Of a DNA stretch of 35,193 nucleotides, positions 1 to 7,542 are shown piece by piece. Under the pieces are notes generated by a model that saw nothing but the letters and a program-made list of their open reading frames with translations, was not told the DNA's origin and ran no database searches. The translations under genes were made by a program, and so were the position numbers. How positions within the stretch are numbered: position 1 is the stretch's first letter; each line of letters begins with the position of its first letter. The stretch comes from an uncultured Bacilli bacterium (GTDB taxonomy: Bacteria > Bacillota_I > Bacilli_A > RF39 > UBA660). Location of the stretch: positions 1 to 35,193 of the forward strand of contig CALVJM010000004.1 in assembly GCA_944332155.1 (NCBI GenBank), given 5' to 3'.

Positions 1-54
1 GAAAATAAAAAAATCAAGAAAAATAGATACGCAATCTAATTTCTTGTTTTTATT

Positions 55-103
55 GACACTACTTTTTCAGCAGTCTCTAATTTTAGTGTCTTTATTTTTT
101 TCT
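55..103 (+). terminator. Possible plus-strand terminator at the left edge
   Basis: GACACTA (55-61) and TAGTGTC (84-90) can pair, and the right arm runs directly into TTTATTTTTTT. The loop is long (22 nt), so the hairpin is weak. It would serve a plus-strand gene left of the window: frame 1 is open from base 1 to a TAA at 37-39, compatible with the last 12 codons of such a gene, but that is too short to identify. Confidence 0.35.
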
Positions 104-130
104 AATCATTTACCATGAAATAATATATTT

Positions 131-325
131 TTATTGTATCAATGTTGTAGTAAAAAAATCCATAAAGAAATTTACTACCAAGTAAGAAAGGGCAAGAGAA
201 AGTAATAAATAGACAAATCTCGCTTGATAATAGCGATTCTTTTTAAAAATACCATTCAAATTAATACTTTCTAATGCCCAAATCGTAAAAGGAACGAAAA
301 AGATATAGAGAACTAACCTAAGCAT
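131..325 (-). CDS. DUF1146 (YwzB-like) small membrane protein
   Basis: Small integral membrane protein of unknown function. It has two hydrophobic segments with a conserved central part (WALESINLNGIFKKNRYYQA, followed by a second helix) that I recognise as the DUF1146/YwzB family. In Bacillus ywzB lies in the atp/murA/spoIID region, the same chromosome arm as other genes here. An ATG at 331 is in frame, but the AAGGAG is only 1 nt from it and 7 nt from the ATG at 325, so 325 is the likelier start (64 aa). The start overlaps the end of rpiB, implying translational coupling. Function is unknown; family assignment is fairly secure. Confidence 0.8.
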   Translation of the reverse strand: MLRLVLYIFFVPFTIWALESINLNGIFKKNRYYQARFVYLLLSLALSYLVVNFFMDFFTTTLIQ

Positions 326-758
326 TTTCATACTCCTTTATTTGGGTAATACGTCGAATATGACGTTCTTCATTAGAAAAAGGCGTTGTAATAAATGTAT
401 GAACAAGTTCTTTTAATAAATCCATTGATTCTTTGGCACTAAGTGCGATTACATTAGCATCATTATGAGATCTTGTTAGTATACATTCTTTAGTTGTATG
501 TACTTTTGCACATCTTACACCTTTTACTTTATTACAAGCAATACTCATACCAATACCAGTGCCACAGATCACAATTCCTAAATCAACTACACCATCTACT
601 ACACTCTGACCTACTTTAAATGCATATTCTGGATAATCTACAGAAGTAGTTGTATTAGTTCCATAATCAATGACTTCACACCCTAAAGATTTCAAATAAG
701 TAATTAATTCCTTTTTAACTTCGACTCCACGATGATCACTAGCTATACTTAATTTCAT
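318..758 (-). CDS. rpiB: Ribose-5-phosphate isomerase B
   Basis: RpiB/LacAB-family isomerase interconverting ribose 5-phosphate and ribulose 5-phosphate in the non-oxidative pentose phosphate pathway. The N-terminus MKLSIASDHRG carries the substrate-binding Asp-His, and VICGTGIGMSIACNKV contains the catalytic Cys and the phosphate-binding Gly-rich loop. NDANVIALSA follows as in the family. A longer frame opens at 782, but the ATG at 758 has AAAGGTG at proper distance and gives the canonical N-terminus (146 aa, normal length). Its ATG shares one base with the stop of the upstream FemA/B gene (TAATG), so the two are probably coupled. It could in principle act on allose 6-phosphate, as some RpiB enzymes do. 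Confidence 0.95.
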   Translation of the reverse strand: MKLSIASDHRGVEVKKELITYLKSLGCEVIDYGTNTTTSVDYPEYAFKVGQSVVDGVVDLGIVICGTGIGMSIACNKVKGVRCAKVHTTKECILTRSHNDANVIALSAKESMDLLKELVHTFITTPFSNEERHIRRITQIKEYENA

Positions 759-2017
759 TATTTTCGCACCTTTCTTAACCATTTATATACTTTTAACATA
801 AAATTATAACGCTTATATCCTTTAGAATCTACAACACAATTAAACTCACCAATTAGTTCTACTGGTTTAGCATTAAAACCACGTTTAAAATCAAATAAAC
901 CATACATTGGATGATCACGATGAAAAGCAGGTTCAATGCCATAAAAATTGAAGTTTTGATAGTGATGATCTACAGCATATTGAATCATTTCCCACTGTAA
1001 TAAATATTGTGAATTATATTTCATAAATGGTTTTAAACTTGCACCAAACAAATATACAATTTGTCGACCAAATAGCATATAAAGACCACCAGCTACAATC
1101 ACTTTACTTCCATACGCTTTCTTTTGTTTTTTTACTTCTTCAAGTTTTTTTTCAATACTATTAATCTCACTCGTTAACTCTTTAATTTGACCCTCTTTTT
1201 TCTTTTTACTTTTTTCCGCTTGTTTCAAACGTTGTTGAATATTTTCAATATCTTCTTTATATTTATTTATTTGTCCATTACAATCTAATTCCACTAATAA
1301 AATTTTAATGTTTCCTGATTTATGAAATGCATCATACATATTTTCATAATAACTAAGAGGTCGATCAATAAACCCTCGTCGTTCAGAAGTATGTTTCATT
1401 AATTCTTTAAACTTTGGTAAATCACTTTTCTTGGCTTCTATCACACGTAAACTGTTTTTATAAGAGTTTTTAATACTCCAACGTGTAGTTGCACGCATAT
1501 CTTTTAAAAGTTCATCTGTTGTTTTATTTTCAATTTCTAGTACCGAAATAAAACGGGGTTCTAAATTCGGTATTGTTTCATCAAAACCAATATGTTGATA
1601 TCCTAATTCATTTAAGGTATCTACTATTTTTTTATTATTTTTAAGAGAATCAATAATATTACCATCTACATCTCGTTCACGGAACGGAATTAAAGGGTTT
1701 ATTTTGATAAAAATACCGCGTTGTTCTTTTACATATTTTTTAATTTCTTCACAAAACAATTTGATTTGTTCAGAATCCTCATAATTTAATAAGAAACCAC
1801 GAGGCGCATAAAACATGTTCTTTTTTAATACAGGAATTACTTTCGATAAAAGAAGTGTGGCCGCAACAATATTCCCCGATTGTTTTATTCCAACTAAATG
1901 TTTTCTCCATCCATTATGTTCTTTTAAATCTCCCCAATAAGAACTTTGAAAGAAACTACTTTGTGGATGACCCTTCGCAAATTCATTAAATTCTTTATCT
2001 GTTAATTTTTCTAACAT
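758..2017 (-). CDS. FemA/B/X-type peptidoglycan bridge aminoacyltransferase (paralogue 1)
   Basis: Aminoacyl-tRNA-dependent transferase of the Fem family, which adds amino acids to the peptidoglycan stem peptide to build the interpeptide bridge on the cytoplasmic face of the membrane. The start is typical (FAKGHPQSSFFQSSYWGDLK). Two GNAT-like halves are interrupted at about residues 252-300 by a Lys/Glu-rich antiparallel coiled coil, the tRNA-binding arm of FemA. The C-terminal half has GGLYMLFGRQIVYLFG and FNFYGIEP...HRDHPMYGLFDFKRGF. GGAGG lies 7 nt before the ATG at 2017. It overlaps rpiB by one base. A paralogue in opposite orientation is at 5666. The amino acid added (Gly, Ala or Ser) cannot be read from the sequence. 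Confidence 0.9.
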   Translation of the reverse strand: MLEKLTDKEFNEFAKGHPQSSFFQSSYWGDLKEHNGWRKHLVGIKQSGNIVAATLLLSKVIPVLKKNMFYAPRGFLLNYEDSEQIKLFCEEIKKYVKEQRGIFIKINPLIPFRERDVDGNIIDSLKNNKKIVDTLNELGYQHIGFDETIPNLEPRFISVLEIENKTTDELLKDMRATTRWSIKNSYKNSLRVIEAKKSDLPKFKELMKHTSERRGFIDRPLSYYENMYDAFHKSGNIKILLVELDCNGQINKYKEDIENIQQRLKQAEKSKKKKEGQIKELTSEINSIEKKLEEVKKQKKAYGSKVIVAGGLYMLFGRQIVYLFGASLKPFMKYNSQYLLQWEMIQYAVDHHYQNFNFYGIEPAFHRDHPMYGLFDFKRGFNAKPVELIGEFNCVVDSKGYKRYNFMLKVYKWLRKVRK

Positions 2018-2107
2018 CTTCTCGCCTCCATTATACGTTTAATATTATAACATGCCACAGAGGTTATTCGCAACTGAATCCTTTTAAAATATGAAAGTAA
2101 TATCAAT

Positions 2108-2137
2108 AAAACTCCTCATAAGTAATATGGGAGTTTT
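2108..2137 (-). terminator. Inverted repeat after tiny ORF
   Basis: AAAACTCC (2108-2115) pairs perfectly with GGAGTTTT (2130-2137) around a 14-nt loop. On the minus strand the hairpin starts 4 nt after the stop of the 27-codon ORF and is followed by only a moderately T-rich tail (TTTTATTGATATT). It could be a weak terminator. Confidence 0.4.
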
Positions 2138-2141
2138 AGTA

Positions 2142-2225
2142 CTATTTGCTAAATTGTTCTTTTATACATCCAATTGTAACAACTAATCCAATTAGTGTAA
2201 AGATCACTTCAATAAACAACCTCAT
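2142..2225 (-). CDS. Possible 27-aa single-TM peptide
   Basis: A minus-strand ATG frame encodes 27 residues: MRLFIEVIF, then a hydrophobic stretch TLIGLVVTIG, then a charged end CIKEQFSK. The shape (one membrane helix plus a charged tail) resembles small membrane peptides, including type I toxin peptides. There is no Shine-Dalgarno sequence before the ATG; an in-frame TTG four codons upstream has none either. A terminator-like inverted repeat follows immediately. A chance ORF is quite possible in such AT-rich DNA. Confidence 0.25.
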   Translation of the reverse strand: MRLFIEVIFTLIGLVVTIGCIKEQFSK

Positions 2226-2274
2226 TATATTTTGCAAATGAATTATAATACATTAAAAATAAAACATCATTATA

Positions 2275-2318
2275 AAGTAATAAGAATAGTTAATGAAACG
2301 TCCATTCTCTTATTACTT
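2275..2318 (-). terminator. Long inverted repeat downstream of the surface-protein gene
   Basis: AAGTAATAAGA (2275-2285) and TCTTATTACTT (2308-2318) form a perfect 11-bp stem with a 22-nt loop, 12 bases after the surface-protein stop. The minus-strand tail lacks a clear U-run, so it may be a weak terminator or an mRNA 3'-end stabiliser. Confidence 0.5.
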
Positions 2319-2329
2319 ATTTTAATATT

Positions 2330-4123
2330 TTATATTTGAAACGGTTCATTAAAGGTTCCATTTCCTCCAAGTATTTGTACATCAGGACCAATCATTACGA
2401 CTGGGCGGACTGCTTTAGTACTATGATAAATATATGATATAAAACCATACTGAGTTATATATAAAGCCTGTGTATTATAGGGTGTCAGTGTCCAATAATC
2501 TTGAGCATTGTTATAGAAAACATATGTCGTATGATTTTTTGATAATATTGTTTCACTTTGTCCTGATAATATTTCTCCCATTCGAATTACCCCTACTCTT
2601 CCAACATAAGGATTGCTTGTATTTTCTAAATTATCTTTATAATTATTTCCAAAATAAAAATTATCTCCTCGATACCAAGTTTTTGAAACTAATTTAGCTT
2701 TATCTGATTCATTATTATTACTAATCCAATTAACAAATGGGTCTTCATTTATCATTGTGCATAACGTGCAAGTATTAGCATCGTTTGAGTTATATTGCAT
2801 TTTATCAGATTCTTCTATAATTCCATCGTTATTTGAATCATAATAACCATCTAAAATTAAACTTGTTCCTATAGAAGATGCCTCTGCCACACGATAGTTT
2901 CTTCCGGCATACGTTACATATTCTCCAATTAAACTGTGATCATTTGACTTTCCAGTTGTACTTCTATCTTCAATAATAAATGGATTTTGTAAGGTACCAG
3001 TTCCAGAAGAAATAGTGATAGAATCAATAAGATTAATAACTGGACGAACTCCATCCGCAAAATGAAGTAAATTGCTTGAAATCATCTCAGAATTCATATA
3101 CCACATTTTCTGTTCGTCATTAGGTGTTAATGTCCAAGAAATTTGTCCATTTTTTAAATAACTAGAAGTGTCATTAGAAAAATTTACTTCATCTAACGAT
3201 AATAAACCAATTGTCTGAGGTAACTTGGATTGATTGTTTTTACATGTTGTTCTTCTTGATTTTGAATCGTTTGTCTTCTCACTGCACCATATTTGACTAA
3301 CTAATAAATCTTTATCTTTTATCTTTGGATAAAAATAATTGTTTAACCAATCATTCACATAACTATTGTCATTGTCTAAAGCTGTATTTTCTGCTCCCCA
3401 AGAAATTGCGGTTACATTTTCTTCCGTAATCATTCTTATACTTCCATCCTCATTGATTCCCATGATTCGCCACAAGAAGCCATCAAACCATATGTAGTTG
3501 GAATCTTGAGCTCCTTTTAAATAAGTCCCTCCCATATATTCATAAGTTCCTTCTGGACTCGTTTCTAATAAATCTTGGACTAATTCTGTGATATTTCCTC
3601 CTGACACAACATTATTTGTATCTTGTACAAAATCAATCGTTAAACTTAAATCTTTACTCGTTTCTGGAATACTAGTTGAATTACTATCCCAGTTTACTTT
3701 GACTTTAAACGTTTTTGTTTCTCTTGCCTTTAATTTATCATTTACTTTTAATCCATCTATACTAAATTGGATATCTTTAGGTTCTTTTTTATTAGAATCT
3801 ACGACTCCTTTAATATCTTTCACATAAGCATCAATATTACCTCGGTTCTCTACCGTAATGATGTATTCTCCATTTGATCCAGGGGATTTTAGATCAATAA
3901 TAAAGTTGGCGGTGGTATCTCCTACAATTTCTTTTTGAATGGTTTTAGCTCCATTCATCGTTACTTCTTCTATTTTCGTAAATAAGATTTGAAAGTTAGA
4001 GATGACACTTCCCGTTCCTTGAATATTTAGTTGACTACTAAGAACAGCATATCCTATTGCTAAACCAACTAGAATAGAACACAATGTCCCAATAATAATT
4101 CTTTGTTTCTTTCGTGTTCTCAT
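2330..4123 (-). CDS. Membrane-anchored surface protein with two copies of a DUF6273-like domain
   Basis: Large extracellular protein of unknown function. After a basic start (MRTRKKQR) there is one hydrophobic segment (about residues 9-30, ending GYAVLSSQLNI) acting as signal peptide or anchor. Residues about 35-175 look like a beta-rich, bacterial-surface Ig-like region. Two related domains follow (about 190-395 and 400-597), each with the order F/YxWR or YRV, a WTLTP motif, VRPV, and a closing GTGTLQNPFII or GNGTFNEPFQI. A WFDGFLWRIMGI motif in the first copy is typical of proteins annotated DUF6273. No LPXTG signal. AGAAGGTGG precedes the ATG. The N-terminus also resembles SipW-dependent secreted proteins, but that is uncertain. 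Confidence 0.75.
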   Translation of the reverse strand: MRTRKKQRIIIGTLCSILVGLAIGYAVLSSQLNIQGTGSVISNFQILFTKIEEVTMNGAKTIQKEIVGDTTANFIIDLKSPGSNGEYIITVENRGNIDAYVKDIKGVVDSNKKEPKDIQFSIDGLKVNDKLKARETKTFKVKVNWDSNSTSIPETSKDLSLTIDFVQDTNNVVSGGNITELVQDLLETSPEGTYEYMGGTYLKGAQDSNYIWFDGFLWRIMGINEDGSIRMITEENVTAISWGAENTALDNDNSYVNDWLNNYFYPKIKDKDLLVSQIWCSEKTNDSKSRRTTCKNNQSKLPQTIGLLSLDEVNFSNDTSSYLKNGQISWTLTPNDEQKMWYMNSEMISSNLLHFADGVRPVINLIDSITISSGTGTLQNPFIIEDRSTTGKSNDHSLIGEYVTYAGRNYRVAEASSIGTSLILDGYYDSNNDGIIEESDKMQYNSNDANTCTLCTMINEDPFVNWISNNNESDKAKLVSKTWYRGDNFYFGNNYKDNLENTSNPYVGRVGVIRMGEILSGQSETILSKNHTTYVFYNNAQDYWTLTPYNTQALYITQYGFISYIYHSTKAVRPVVMIGPDVQILGGNGTFNEPFQI

Positions 4124-4200
4124 ATGCCACCTTCTATTCTTATTTTATTGTACAAAAAAAGAAGGAAAATATCAATATCAGATACCCTCCCCCATGTATA

Positions 4201-5469
4201 TTAATCTTTTAAACATCCAATTGGAATCACACATACGTCACTTTCTGTTCTATAAGCCATATCAGTACCAGTGATAATCATCAATAAACTAGGCTTTACT
4301 TTAATTGCATCACTCTCATCAATTAATTTCTTTAATTGTAACAAATGTTCTTCTGCTTCTTTGACTCTAGATCCACTTAATTTTACTTCCGCCAAAGCAT
4401 AACTTCCATTTTCAAAACAAATAATATTATCACATTCTAGTCCGTAACGATCTCGATAATGTTTAAGTATTCCCCCATTTTTTCTTGCGTAAATACTCAA
4501 ATCACGATTGACTAAATTTTCAAATAAAAGACCAAATGTATTAATATCTAACATCAACTCTTTTAGTGAACATCCTAATGCACATACAGCTAGGGATGGA
4601 TCTACAAAACTTTTTTTAGGAGAAGTGCGAATCGATGTTTTACTTCTAATATTAGGATTCCATGCCTGTATTTCTTCAATAATATACAATCTTTTTAATA
4701 CTTTTAGATAATTTAAAATGGTAACATCACTCACGTCCGCATAATTTGCTTTTATATCCGCAATCATACTTTTGTCAGAATCAATGGTTGATACTTGTCT
4801 CGCATAGGCACGTAGAATCGTTCTCATTAATTCAGGATCTCTTTTAACACCATCTACTTTGGAAATATCCGACTCACATAATACATCCAAATAATTCTTT
4901 GGAATTTGAAGAGCTTGTTTCGGATCTAAATGAATGGAGTTTGGCCATCCTCCACGACATAATGCATAAGCAATTTTTTCATAATCCAAATCCGTTTTGA
5001 TTCCATCTATATTCTTTTTCCCATTCATTAAATCAAGTAAAGAAATTTTCCCGTTAGAATCACCTGATTCATATAATGACATTGGTTTCATATCTATAAA
5101 CGCAAATCTTCCAACTCCACTATGTAACGAATCATCGTCAACAGGTGTGGCAGATCCCGTTAAAATATACTGGTTCGTAAGTCCGGATTGATCCACTGAA
5201 TACCTAACTGCATTCCAAAGTTTAGGAACCATTTGCCATTCATCAATTAGTCTTGGCTTTTCTCCTTCTAATAATAAAGAAGGTTTGGTATTTGCAAGCT
5301 CGATATAATTATCTTGTAAATCTGGATTTTGCATTTCTAATACACTTTTCGCAATTTGTTTCGCGCTTGTTGTTTTTCCACACCATTTTGGTCCTTTAAT
5401 CTGAACCGCACCGACTGTAGATAATTTTTCTTTTAATTCCTCATCAACAATTCTTTTTAAATATTCCAC
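4201..5469 (-). CDS. ATP-binding protein with AAA domain and DUF4143
   Basis: P-loop ATPase of the widespread AAA_14/DUF4143 family, whose cellular role is unknown and which is often found as an accessory gene. Walker A is GPKWCGKT (about residues 26-33), followed by an acidic RLIDEWQMVPKLW segment and a sensor-like ILTGSATP. The C-terminal half is the DUF4143 winged-helix plus nuclease-like part (LFENLVNRDLSIYARK, YALAEVKLSGS), where E...K resembles a PD-(D/E)XK core. An upstream ATG at 5490 has no ribosome binding site, while GTG at 5469 has GGAGGG 8 nt upstream, so I use GTG (422 aa). Divergent from the second FemA/B gene across a repeat-containing region. Confidence 0.85.
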   Translation of the reverse strand: MEYLKRIVDEELKEKLSTVGAVQIKGPKWCGKTTSAKQIAKSVLEMQNPDLQDNYIELANTKPSLLLEGEKPRLIDEWQMVPKLWNAVRYSVDQSGLTNQYILTGSATPVDDDSLHSGVGRFAFIDMKPMSLYESGDSNGKISLLDLMNGKKNIDGIKTDLDYEKIAYALCRGGWPNSIHLDPKQALQIPKNYLDVLCESDISKVDGVKRDPELMRTILRAYARQVSTIDSDKSMIADIKANYADVSDVTILNYLKVLKRLYIIEEIQAWNPNIRSKTSIRTSPKKSFVDPSLAVCALGCSLKELMLDINTFGLLFENLVNRDLSIYARKNGGILKHYRDRYGLECDNIICFENGSYALAEVKLSGSRVKEAEEHLLQLKKLIDESDAIKVKPSLLMIITGTDMAYRTESDVCVIPIGCLKD

Positions 5470-5530
5470 AAGAATCCCCTCCACAATCATTGTATCATAA
5501 AATTCTATTATTTATTCATTTATTTTAAAT

Positions 5531-5590
5531 ATTTGGGGTATTTTACTTTAATAATTTGGGGTATTTTGTTTTAGATATTTGGGATAACTA
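5531..5590. repeat. Three 23-bp-spaced direct repeats (operator-like)
   Basis: ATTTGGGGTATTTT occurs at 5531-5544 and again at 5554-5567; a third, shortened copy ATTTGGGATA starts at 5577. The spacing is exactly 23 bp each time, about two helical turns, so all copies face the same side of the DNA. They lie between divergent genes, just upstream of the promoter at 5609-5637. Confidence 0.7.
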
Positions 5591-5608
5591 TCTTTTATTC
5601 TTGAACCA

Positions 5609-5637
5609 TTGACGAAAAAAGAATTTAAGGTTATACT
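5609..5637 (+). promoter_or_regulatory. Sigma-A promoter of the second FemA/B gene
   Basis: TTGACG (5609-5614), a 17-bp spacer and TATACT (5632-5637) match the sigma-A consensus closely. Transcription would start near 5644, about 22 nt before the ATG at 5666, which excludes the longer open frame that begins inside the -35 box. Confidence 0.75.
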
Positions 5638-5665
5638 TAAAAAGGCAATAGAAAAGAGGATTCTT

Positions 5666-6937
5666 ATGGAATTTGTAGAACAAGTAAAAGAAAAAGAGTT
5701 TGAAGAATTTGTAAGTCATCATCCCACAAAATCTCATTTTATGCAGTCGTATTATTGGGGAGATGTTAGTAAAGAAAAAGGATTTGTGCCTCATCGTGTG
5801 GGACTTAAAAGTAATCAAACATTGGTCGCAACGGCTTTAATTCTAGAAAAACATTTATTTGGAAAATATACTTATCTTTATATTCCAAGAGGATTTGTTA
5901 CAGACTTTTCAAATCATAAGATTGTTCAAAAGTTTCTTCAAGAATTAAAGAAATTCGGTAAAAAAAGAGGAGCAATTTTTATTGCAATGGATCCAGATAT
6001 TAAATTACAAGATTTAGATGCGGATGGAAATGTGATTCATCCCGAAAAAAACAATTTTGAATTGGTTACTTTCTTAAAAAAATGTGGATTAAAACACTTA
6101 GGTTTTAATAAAAACTTTGAAAATCGTGAACCACGATATACTTTCCGCCTAAATTTAGATCAAACTTCTTTTGATGATATTTATAAAGGTATGCATCCAA
6201 CAACAAGGAAGATTTTAAACAAAGGTAATCAATATGATTTAGATGTATTTGTTGGGGATGAACAAAATATTGATGACTTTTATTTAACAATGAAAGAAAC
6301 AGCTGCTCGTGAACATTTATTTTGTTTTAATAAAGACTATTATTTAAACTTTTATCACACTCTTCACCAACATAATATGAGTGATTTATATGTTATAAAA
6401 GTTGATATTTCAAAATTAAAGGAAACATATCAAAAAAAGATTCAATCTTTAAAACAAGAATGGGAATCTTTAGATGAAAGTAAATATAAAAATAAACAAA
6501 AATTAGAAAACAAGAAAAAAGATTTACAGAAGAATCTAGAAAAAGTAGAAAAAGAGTTTGCCAATATTGAACAAATTGACGAAAAAGAACTCGTATTATC
6601 ATCTATTATGACTGCTAAATACAATGATAAAGTATGGACAATTCATGGGGGAAATCATCGTTTATTAAGAGAGTTAAATGCTAATTACTTACTCTACTAT
6701 ACCATTATTAAAGATGCGTTTGATCAGGGATACAAAACAATTGATTTCTTTGGTACCATTGGTGATCCTAACCCAAAAGATAATGGTTATGGGATACATT
6801 TGTTTAAAAAACGCTTAGGTGGAGAATATATAGAGTTTATTGGGGAATTTCATCTTATCTTAAATAAACCATTATATGTTTTATATCAAAAAGTTTATCC
6901 AAGTATTAGAAAATGGATAAAAAAAATAAAGGGTTAA
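5666..6937 (+). CDS. FemA/B/X-type peptidoglycan bridge aminoacyltransferase (paralogue 2)
   Basis: Second Fem-family transferase and the only plus-strand gene recognised here. The N-terminus (EFVSHHPTKSHFMQSYYWGD) parallels paralogue 1. A Lys/Glu-rich coiled-coil arm interrupts the second half (KKIQSLKQEWESLDESKYKN onward), and the C-terminal half has TIHGGNHRL and FFGTIGDPNPKDNGYGIHLF. ATG at 5666 with GAGG 6 nt upstream, 423 aa. Bridges of two or more residues are usually built by successive Fem enzymes, so the two paralogues may add successive residues; this is inference. The gene meets the small minus-strand gene at 6934 with a 4-bp overlap of the ends. Confidence 0.9.
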   Translation: MEFVEQVKEKEFEEFVSHHPTKSHFMQSYYWGDVSKEKGFVPHRVGLKSNQTLVATALILEKHLFGKYTYLYIPRGFVTDFSNHKIVQKFLQELKKFGKKRGAIFIAMDPDIKLQDLDADGNVIHPEKNNFELVTFLKKCGLKHLGFNKNFENREPRYTFRLNLDQTSFDDIYKGMHPTTRKILNKGNQYDLDVFVGDEQNIDDFYLTMKETAAREHLFCFNKDYYLNFYHTLHQHNMSDLYVIKVDISKLKETYQKKIQSLKQEWESLDESKYKNKQKLENKKKDLQKNLEKVEKEFANIEQIDEKELVLSSIMTAKYNDKVWTIHGGNHRLLRELNANYLLYYTIIKDAFDQGYKTIDFFGTIGDPNPKDNGYGIHLFKKRLGGEYIEFIGEFHLILNKPLYVLYQKVYPSIRKWIKKIKG

Positions 6938-6957
6938 TCTTGAATACCCTTTTTTTC
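6928..6957. terminator. Bidirectional terminator between convergent genes
   Basis: AAAGGGT (6928-6934) pairs with ACCCTTT (6946-6952). T-runs flank it in both directions (TTTTTTC on the plus strand, TTTATTTTTTTT on the minus strand). It overlaps the stop codons of both converging genes. Confidence 0.8.
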
Positions 6958-7200
6958 TTGTAATGTTTTCTTCATAACATCATAAAAAGCTTTCATAATT
7001 CGTTCTTTTTCTTCAGTATCGGTTACAAGAACTAAACCTACATGATTACCTATTTTTTCTTCTTTATAAAAGAATAGATTAAGTGGATTTTCTTGTTCCA
7101 TTAGATAAAGATATCGAACATTATTTAATTCAATCGTTTCTAAAATCAAATATAGCTTTCCATCTGTTAATTTTACTAAATGATTTCTTTCTAAATTCAT
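6934..7200 (-). CDS. Small conserved-looking hypothetical protein
   Basis: An 88-residue soluble, charged protein I do not recognise. MNLERNHLVKLTDGKLYLIL and LNNVRYLYLMEQENP suggest a small beta-rich fold of the kind seen in DUF1292-like proteins (lookup, then read-out of an enzyme-like strand pair), but the match is only in general character. It lies 44 bp downstream of rpmE, separated by a strong terminator, so it depends on read-through or its own promoter. Its start has only a weak Shine-Dalgarno (ATGGGAGAAAAAA). It is real by length and gene packing, with unknown function. Confidence 0.6.
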   Translation of the reverse strand: MNLERNHLVKLTDGKLYLILETIELNNVRYLYLMEQENPLNLFFYKEEKIGNHVGLVLVTDTEEKERIMKAFYDVMKKTLQEKKGIQD

Positions 7201-7219
7201 TTTTTTCTCCCATCATTTT

Positions 7220-7250
7220 AAAAAATAAGAAGTTCATGTGCTTCTTATTT
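7220..7250 (-). terminator. rpmE terminator
   Basis: AAATAAGAAG (7223-7232) and CTTCTTATTT (7241-7250) form a 10-bp stem with an 8-nt loop, followed on the minus strand by TTTTTTAAAA. The stem includes the rpmE stop codon. Confidence 0.85.
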
Positions 7251-7457
7251 CTTTTGATCAAAACCAAATTTTTTATTGAATTTCTCCACTGCACCTGTTT
7301 GTTTTGCAAGTCCTTGTTTTCCAGTGTAAGCTGGATGACATTGATTACAAGATTCTACATGAAGAGTTTCATGAGTTGACTTTACAGTAAAAGTATTTCC
7401 ACAGGCACAATTTACTTGTGTTTCTTGGTATTCTGGATGAATTCCTTTTTTAGCCAT
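7245..7457 (-). CDS. rpmE: 50S ribosomal protein bL31, zinc-binding type
   Basis: Large-subunit ribosomal protein at the central protuberance and subunit interface. The 70-residue length is normal. The zinc ligands of the C+ type are present: CACG near residues 17-20 and CNQC near residues 37-40. The C-terminal YTGKQ...[12 protein letters not shown] is typical. GAAGGAGAGAG precedes the ATG. It has its own promoter at 7514-7542 and terminator, so it is probably monocistronic. Because C+ paralogues bind zinc, they are replaced by C- paralogues under zinc starvation in other bacteria; no C- copy or Zur box was seen here. Confidence 0.97.
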   Translation of the reverse strand: MAKKGIHPEYQETQVNCACGNTFTVKSTHETLHVESCNQCHPAYTGKQGLAKQTGAVEKFNKKFGFDQKK

Positions 7458-7475
7458 AATCTCTCTCCTTCCGCC

Positions 7476-7494
7476 ATGACATTTTAAATGTCAT
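7476..7494. promoter_or_regulatory. 19-bp perfect palindrome in the rpmE leader
   Basis: ATGACATTTTAAATGTCAT (9-1-9) lies between the inferred transcription start (near 7507) and the rpmE Shine-Dalgarno. It may be an operator, or an mRNA hairpin with an 8-bp stem and 3-nt loop that ends a few bases before the ribosome binding site. Confidence 0.55.
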
Positions 7495-7513
7495 AGAAAT
7501 TTAATGCTTCTAT

Positions 7514-7542
7514 ATTATAGCAACTTTTTAATTGTTTGACAA
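7514..7542 (-). promoter_or_regulatory. rpmE promoter
   Basis: On the minus strand, TTGTCA (7537-7542), a 17-bp spacer and a perfect TATAAT (7514-7519). It overlaps the end of the upstream gene and would give a 5' leader of about 50 nt. Confidence 0.75.

Larger units (their letters stand above)
2018..2329. other. 312-bp intergenic region with two hairpins and a tiny hydrophobic ORF
   Basis: It lies between the surface-protein stop and the FemA/B start, both minus strand. It holds a long inverted repeat at 2275-2318, a 27-codon hydrophobic minus-strand ORF at 2142-2225 and an inverted repeat at 2108-2137 just after that ORF. A TATAAT-like box (minus strand, GTATTATAATTC) sits about 20 nt upstream of the tiny ORF. 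No RNA gene or riboswitch was recognised. Confidence 0.6.

Noticed and set aside
1-116. Open plus-strand frames at the left edge
   Set aside because: Frame 1 is open to a TAA at 37-39 and frame 2 to a TGA at 114-116, but neither has a visible start and both are too short and too low in complexity to identify.
5609-5665. Longer N-terminus of the second FemA/B protein
   Set aside because: The extra codons start inside a -35 box and cover the promoter; ATG at 5666 has a good ribosome binding site and gives the family N-terminus.
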